From positions 1 to 9,899 of the forward strand of contig DATKTT010000218.1 of NCBI GenBank assembly GCA_035530955.1: a stretch of 9,899 nt of DNA. Reading direction: 5' to 3'. The position numbers and the translations under genes were made by a program. This document shows, piece by piece, positions 7,237-9,899 of this stretch (position 1 is its first letter; every line of letters begins with the position of its first letter). Under the pieces are notes generated by a model, which was not told the origin of the DNA, did not search any database, and saw only the letters and a list, made by a program, of their open reading frames with translations. The DNA is from Williamwhitmania sp035530955 (GTDB lineage: Bacteria; Bacteroidota; Bacteroidia; Bacteroidales; Williamwhitmaniaceae).

Positions 7237-7431
7237 CTACTCTTCCGTTGTATTTGCGCAACTTCCACCACCGCAACCGCACGATAAGCCCTTATCGCGT
7301 AAGCCGGGGCTGCTGCTGCAGGAACCTCCCGAAAATTCAGCATTTTTCTTAAAAAGCAACCTGATGGACATGGCGGCAAATACAATTGCTACCAATACTA
7401 TAGCGAGAACAAATACTTTTAACAGTGCCAT
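7237..7431 (-). CDS. Small Cys-rich membrane protein, NqrM/DUF539-like
   Basis: This 64-residue protein has one N-terminal membrane helix (about residues 4-27, ending in LLFKK). A short soluble tail follows with four cysteines at 38, 51, 53 and 58 in a Gly/Ser-rich setting (GGSC..., SCGCGGGSC). Single helix plus four Cys is the layout of NqrM (DUF539), which matures the Na+-translocating NADH:quinone reductase by supplying iron to the NqrD/NqrE site. Assignment to that family is inference from layout and recalled Bacteroidota homologues. No nqr gene is in the window. It starts 83 bases after the stop of 7515-7775 on the same strand, with no firm promoter between, so an operon is likely. It ends before the terminator at 7121-7162. 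A decayed copy of its 3' part lies at 1402-1544. It could instead be a lineage-specific metal-handling protein. Confidence 0.75.
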   Translation of the reverse strand: MALLKVFVLAIVLVAIVFAAMSIRLLFKKNAEFSGGSCSSSPGLRDKGLSCGCGGGSCANTTEE

Positions 7432-7485
7432 ACTAGTGTGTTTTGCTTAAGAAACCCGTTAGAGGGGAAAAAGTTCAGCGCAAAA

Positions 7486-7511
7486 TTGCCTTTTTGTGTT
7501 TGCCTTTTGTG
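7486..7511. repeat. Short tandem repeat in the small-gene spacer
   Basis: TTGCCTTTTTGTG is followed directly by TTTGCCTTTTGTG, an imperfect 13-bp tandem pair just beyond the stop codon of the 7515-7775 gene. It may be chance or the product of slippage. No function is evident. Confidence 0.45.
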
Positions 7512-7514
7512 AGG

Positions 7515-7775
7515 CTATTCCTCCTCGTCGTCCAAAATGGAGCAGGCCCCTCTACAGGTATCGCAACCCTCGGGCAGCGGAAGATTTTTATTTTTCCTAA
7601 AGAGGAGAATCTCCTCGGTGCGAGCGCACTTAATACCAAGCTTCCGCATCTCTTTGTTATGCCCAACTTCGGTCTCCGGAAACTTCTTCTTTCGGAAAAA
7701 TATGTTGAATCCTAGCCCGATAAACATTAGGGCCAGAAGTACCACCGCCACGCCAATTAACTTGAATACCTCCAT
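7515..7775 (-). CDS. Small single-helix membrane protein with C-x2-C-x3-C tail
   Basis: This 86-residue protein has an N-terminal membrane helix (about residues 5-27) followed by basic RKKK, suggesting the tail stays in the cytoplasm. The tail carries FPETEVGHNKEMRKLGIKC and a C-terminal cysteine cluster, C71-x2-C74-x3-C78, plus C50. It ends in an acidic DDEEE. I recognise the FP-x-T-x-V-G-x-N-K-x-(M/L)-R-K pattern from small conserved Bacteroidota membrane proteins of unknown role, but cannot name a function. The Cys set suggests metal binding or redox, like its downstream neighbour. I chose ATG 7775 because it begins the hydrophobic helix right after a promoter-like site. The open frame extends upstream to 8000 but would run into the divergent gene and lacks family-like sequence. 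It is probably the first gene of an operon with 7237-7431. Confidence 0.72.
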   Translation of the reverse strand: MEVFKLIGVAVVLLALMFIGLGFNIFFRKKKFPETEVGHNKEMRKLGIKCARTEEILLFRKNKNLPLPEGCDTCRGACSILDDEEE

Positions 7776-7787
7776 CTGTTTTTTTTG

Positions 7788-7819
7788 CAAAGGTAATAAG
7801 CCGACGCAAACATTGGAAA
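7788..7819 (-). promoter_or_regulatory. Candidate promoter for the two minus-strand small genes
   Basis: On the minus strand TACCTTTG (7795-7788) matches TAnnTTTG exactly, with TTTC (7819-7816) as a -33-like element 20 bases upstream. Start codon 7775 lies only about 12 bases beyond the -7 box, so the leader would be very short, followed by an A-rich stretch before ATG. Confidence 0.5.
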
Positions 7820-7875
7820 CTATGTTTGTTAAAATGGTTAAAAGGTTGTGGTGGTGCAGCGCTTTACCTAGGTTG

Positions 7876-7906
7876 TTGTTAAACAAAATCGGGTAACGTA
7901 GGTTTA
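7876..7906 (+). promoter_or_regulatory. Weak candidate promoter for the E1 dehydrogenase gene
   Basis: TTG (7876-7878), a 20-base spacer and TAGGTTTA (7899-7906) fit the -33/-7 pattern with one mismatch in the -7 box. An imperfect palindrome TTGTTAAACAA overlaps the spacer. The divergent spacer (7776-7968) must hold a promoter for this gene unless the start is leaderless, but this site is not strong. Confidence 0.25.
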
Positions 7907-7968
7907 TGTAATGGCAGCCGAAAACGGTTGCACTCCGGCTAAGGAAAAAAAATGAAATATAACTCTCC

Positions 7969-9899
7969 ATGAAAAAAATCAGCAAAGAGGAGGTTCTCAA
8001 CGACTTTTATATTGCTTGGCTAAGCCGGCAAATCTCAATGCTTGGACGCAAGGAGGTGCTAACTGGTAAGGCAAAGTTCGGCATCTTTGGCGATGGTAAG
8101 GAGCTTGCACAGGTAGCCCTTGCCAAGAGTTTCAACAACGGCGACTGGCGCTCGGGCTACTACCGCGACCAGACCTTTATGATGGCTGCTGGCATCTATA
8201 CGGCTGAGGAGTTCTTTGCCCAGCTTTACGGTCAAACGGACGTGGAGCAAAATCCGGGCAATGCAGGTCGGGTGTTCAATAATCACTTTGCCACCCGTAG
8301 CCTCAATCCCGATGGGAGCTGGAAGAACTTGATGGCGCAGAAAAATTCATCAGCCGATATTTCACCCACTGCTGGGCAAATGGCCCGTTTACTTGGGCTG
8401 GCCTACGCTTCAAAATTATATCGAAATTTGGATGAGGTGAAGAGCCTGACCACCTTTTCGAATAAGGGTAACGAGGTGGCCTTTGGCACCATTGGCGATG
8501 CCAGCACCTCCGAGGGACATTTTTGGGAAACCATGAATGCGGCGTCGGTGCTGCAGGTGCCTATGGTAATGGCCGTGTGGGACGATGGTTACGGTATCTC
8601 GGTGTCGCGCGATTTCCAAACGGTGAAGAGCAGCATCTCGGAGGCACTTCGTGGGTTTGAAAAGGGAAAGAACGATAGCAGCGGTCTGCTCATCTATAAG
8701 GTGAAGGGGTGGGATTACCCCGAAATGGTTAAAGTCTTTGCTGAGGCGGTGGCAAAGTCACGCGAGCAGCATGTTCCGGTGCTGTTGCACGTGGTTGAAC
8801 TTACTCAGCCACAGGGTCACTCCACATCTGGTTCGCACGAGCGCTACAAGAGTAAGGAGCGGTTGGAGTGGGAGGTGGAGTACGATTGCCTCGTTCAGTT
8901 TAGAATGTGGATTGAGACCGAAGGGCTGGCAACCGCCGCTGAGCTCGACGATATTATTGCCAAAACAGAGAAGGAAGCCCGGGAGGCAAAGAATGCCGCA
9001 TGGAAAAAGTATACGGAGCCCATTCAGCGTGAGCGCGATGCGCTCGTGAAAATTATTGATAACCGCTCTTGCGTGTGTAAGCGCGACAAATTCGACAAGG
9101 TGGGTACTCTCACGCAGGATTTGAAACGAATACAGTTTCCAATTCGCAAGGATAATATGAGCGCGGCCAAGCGTATTCTCCGGAATGTGTGCACCGACTG
9201 CTCCATAAGGGGTGCCCTACAGCAAGATCTTAGTGTGTGGCTGAAAAAGAATGTGGAGGATGGATATAATCGTTATAGCACACACCTTTACTGGACAAAT
9301 GATCGTTCGGCACTGAAGCAGTTTGAGGTTAAACCGCTCTTTGTGGAGAGCTCACCCATGGTGAATGGACGTGAAATAATTCGCGATAACTATGAGGTGC
9401 TCTTTGCCAAGTATCCGCAGCTGGTGGTGTTTGGCGAGGATGTAGGTAAAATTGGTGGGGTTAACCAAACCTACGAGGGACTGCAATCCAAGTTTGGTGA
9501 ACTTCGAGTTACCGACACCGGTATTCGTGAAACCACTATTATAGGTCAGGGAATAGGATTGGCTCTTCGTGGCTTTAGACCCATTGCCGAGATACAATAT
9601 TTTGACTACCTTCTGTACGCTCTGCAAACGCTTAGCGATGACCTTGCTACGCTGCTGTGGCGAACCAAGGGTGGGCAGAAGGCTCCACTCATAATCAGCA
9701 CGCGTGGACACCGGCTGGAGGGCGTTTGGCATTCCGGTTCTCCACTTAGCATGGTGATAAACTCCATTCGTGGCGTTTACGTTTGCGTACCTCGCAATAT
9801 GACGCAGGCAGCAGGCTTCTACAACACGTTGCTGCGTGCCGACGACCCTGCGTTGGTTATTGAACCGCTCAATGGGTATCGGCTCAAGGAGAGACGACC
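7969..9899 (+). CDS. Fused alpha/beta thiamine-diphosphate-dependent 2-oxoacid dehydrogenase E1 (partial, 3' end missing)
   Basis: The frame stays open for 643 codons from ATG 7969 to the window edge. The product is the E1 component that decarboxylates a 2-oxoacid (branched-chain or pyruvate-like) and passes the acyl group to a lipoyl E2. The alpha half (about 1-300) has the thiamine-diphosphate region starting GDASTSEG at 176-183 and closing at DDGYGIS (205-211), then PQGHSTSGSHERYK from 281, the phosphorylation-loop-like region. A linker of about 160 residues follows. The beta half starts near residue 463, with FGEDVGK (E490), a DTGIRE segment whose E521 is the likely cofactor-activating Glu, EIQYFDYLLYALQ, and STRGHRLEGVWHSGSP. 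Expected full length is around 800 residues. The linker has C368-x-C370 and C408-x2-C411. An earlier ATG at 7952 stops after six codons. The gene is divergent from the Cys-rich small genes. The exact substrate cannot be told. Confidence 0.9.
   Translation, partial: MKKISKEEVLNDFYIAWLSRQISMLGRKEVLTGKAKFGIFGDGKELAQVALAKSFNNGDWRSGYYRDQTFMMAAGIYTAEEFFAQLYGQTDVEQNPGNAGRVFNNHFATRSLNPDGSWKNLMAQKNSSADISPTAGQMARLLGLAYASKLYRNLDEVKSLTTFSNKGNEVAFGTIGDASTSEGHFWETMNAASVLQVPMVMAVWDDGYGISVSRDFQTVKSSISEALRGFEKGKNDSSGLLIYKVKGWDYPEMVKVFAEAVAKSREQHVPVLLHVVELTQPQGHSTSGSHERYKSKERLEWEVEYDCLVQFRMWIETEGLATAAELDDIIAKTEKEAREAKNAAWKKYTEPIQRERDALVKIIDNRSCVCKRDKFDKVGTLTQDLKRIQFPIRKDNMSAAKRILRNVCTDCSIRGALQQDLSVWLKKNVEDGYNRYSTHLYWTNDRSALKQFEVKPLFVESSPMVNGREIIRDNYEVLFAKYPQLVVFGEDVGKIGGVNQTYEGLQSKFGELRVTDTGIRETTIIGQGIGLALRGFRPIAEIQYFDYLLYALQTLSDDLATLLWRTKGGQKAPLIISTRGHRLEGVWHSGSPLSMVINSIRGVYVCVPRNMTQAAGFYNTLLRADDPALVIEPLNGYRLKERR

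Noticed and set aside
7443..7896. Plus-strand open frames over the small minus-strand genes
   Set aside because: They lie antisense to two genes that have clear membrane helices and Cys motifs. Their products show no such pattern.
7776..8000. N-terminal extension of the 7515-7775 gene up to 8000
   Set aside because: The extra 75 residues have no family-like sequence, overlap the divergent E1 start and would span the candidate promoter. ATG 7775 directly precedes the membrane helix.
8738..9049. Plus-strand 103-codon frame within the E1 gene
   Set aside because: It is out of frame with the E1 coding sequence, which is continuous and carries conserved motifs on both sides.

Overview
The window looks like chromosomal DNA from a member of the Bacteroidota, probably Bacteroidales-like. 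This rests on two things. Sites matching the -7 promoter box of that phylum (TAnnTTTG) lie in the gaps at 251-258, 1249-1256 and 1303-1310 on the plus strand and 7788-7795 on the minus strand. The truncated gene at the right edge belongs to the fused alpha/beta thiamine-diphosphate E1 dehydrogenase type that is common in that phylum. No ribosomal RNA, tRNA, CRISPR array, transposase or integrase is visible.

Left edge (1-136): the last 44 codons of an unidentified, GC-rich gene. After an AT-rich gap comes a complete type II toxin-antitoxin pair in toxin-first order, higB (427-759) and higA (782-1210). The pair is flanked by two direct copies of a 36-bp promoter-like sequence (232-267 and 1230-1265, 31/36 identical).

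Centre (1211-7236): a gap of about 435 bp carries a broken copy (1402-1544, minus strand) of the 3' three-quarters of a small cysteine-rich membrane-protein gene. A 1818-residue soluble sensor histidine kinase follows (1647-7103). It has twelve PAS-type segments in series, a HisKA phosphoacceptor domain and an HATPase domain. It has no membrane segment, no receiver domain and no adjacent response regulator. Segments 3 and 4 are a recent-looking tandem duplication with a 119-residue unit.

Right side (7121-9899): two small single-helix, cysteine-rich membrane proteins lie on the minus strand (7515-7775 and 7237-7431). The second resembles the NqrM/DUF539 family of iron-delivery maturation factors. 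They probably form a short operon ending in a rho-independent terminator (7121-7162). Divergent from them, a fused E1alpha-E1beta 2-oxoacid dehydrogenase starts at 7969 and runs off the window.

The most notable architectural point is that the giant kinase sits exactly between an intact NqrM-like gene and a degenerate 3' fragment of the same gene in the same orientation (83% identical over 144 aligned columns). That is the geometry left by insertion at a gene's 3' end, or by decay of a tandem duplicate around a captured gene. With the repeat-flanked higBA pair next to it, the stretch from about 232 to 7236 looks like an accessory islet between ordinary chromosomal genes. That reading is inference.
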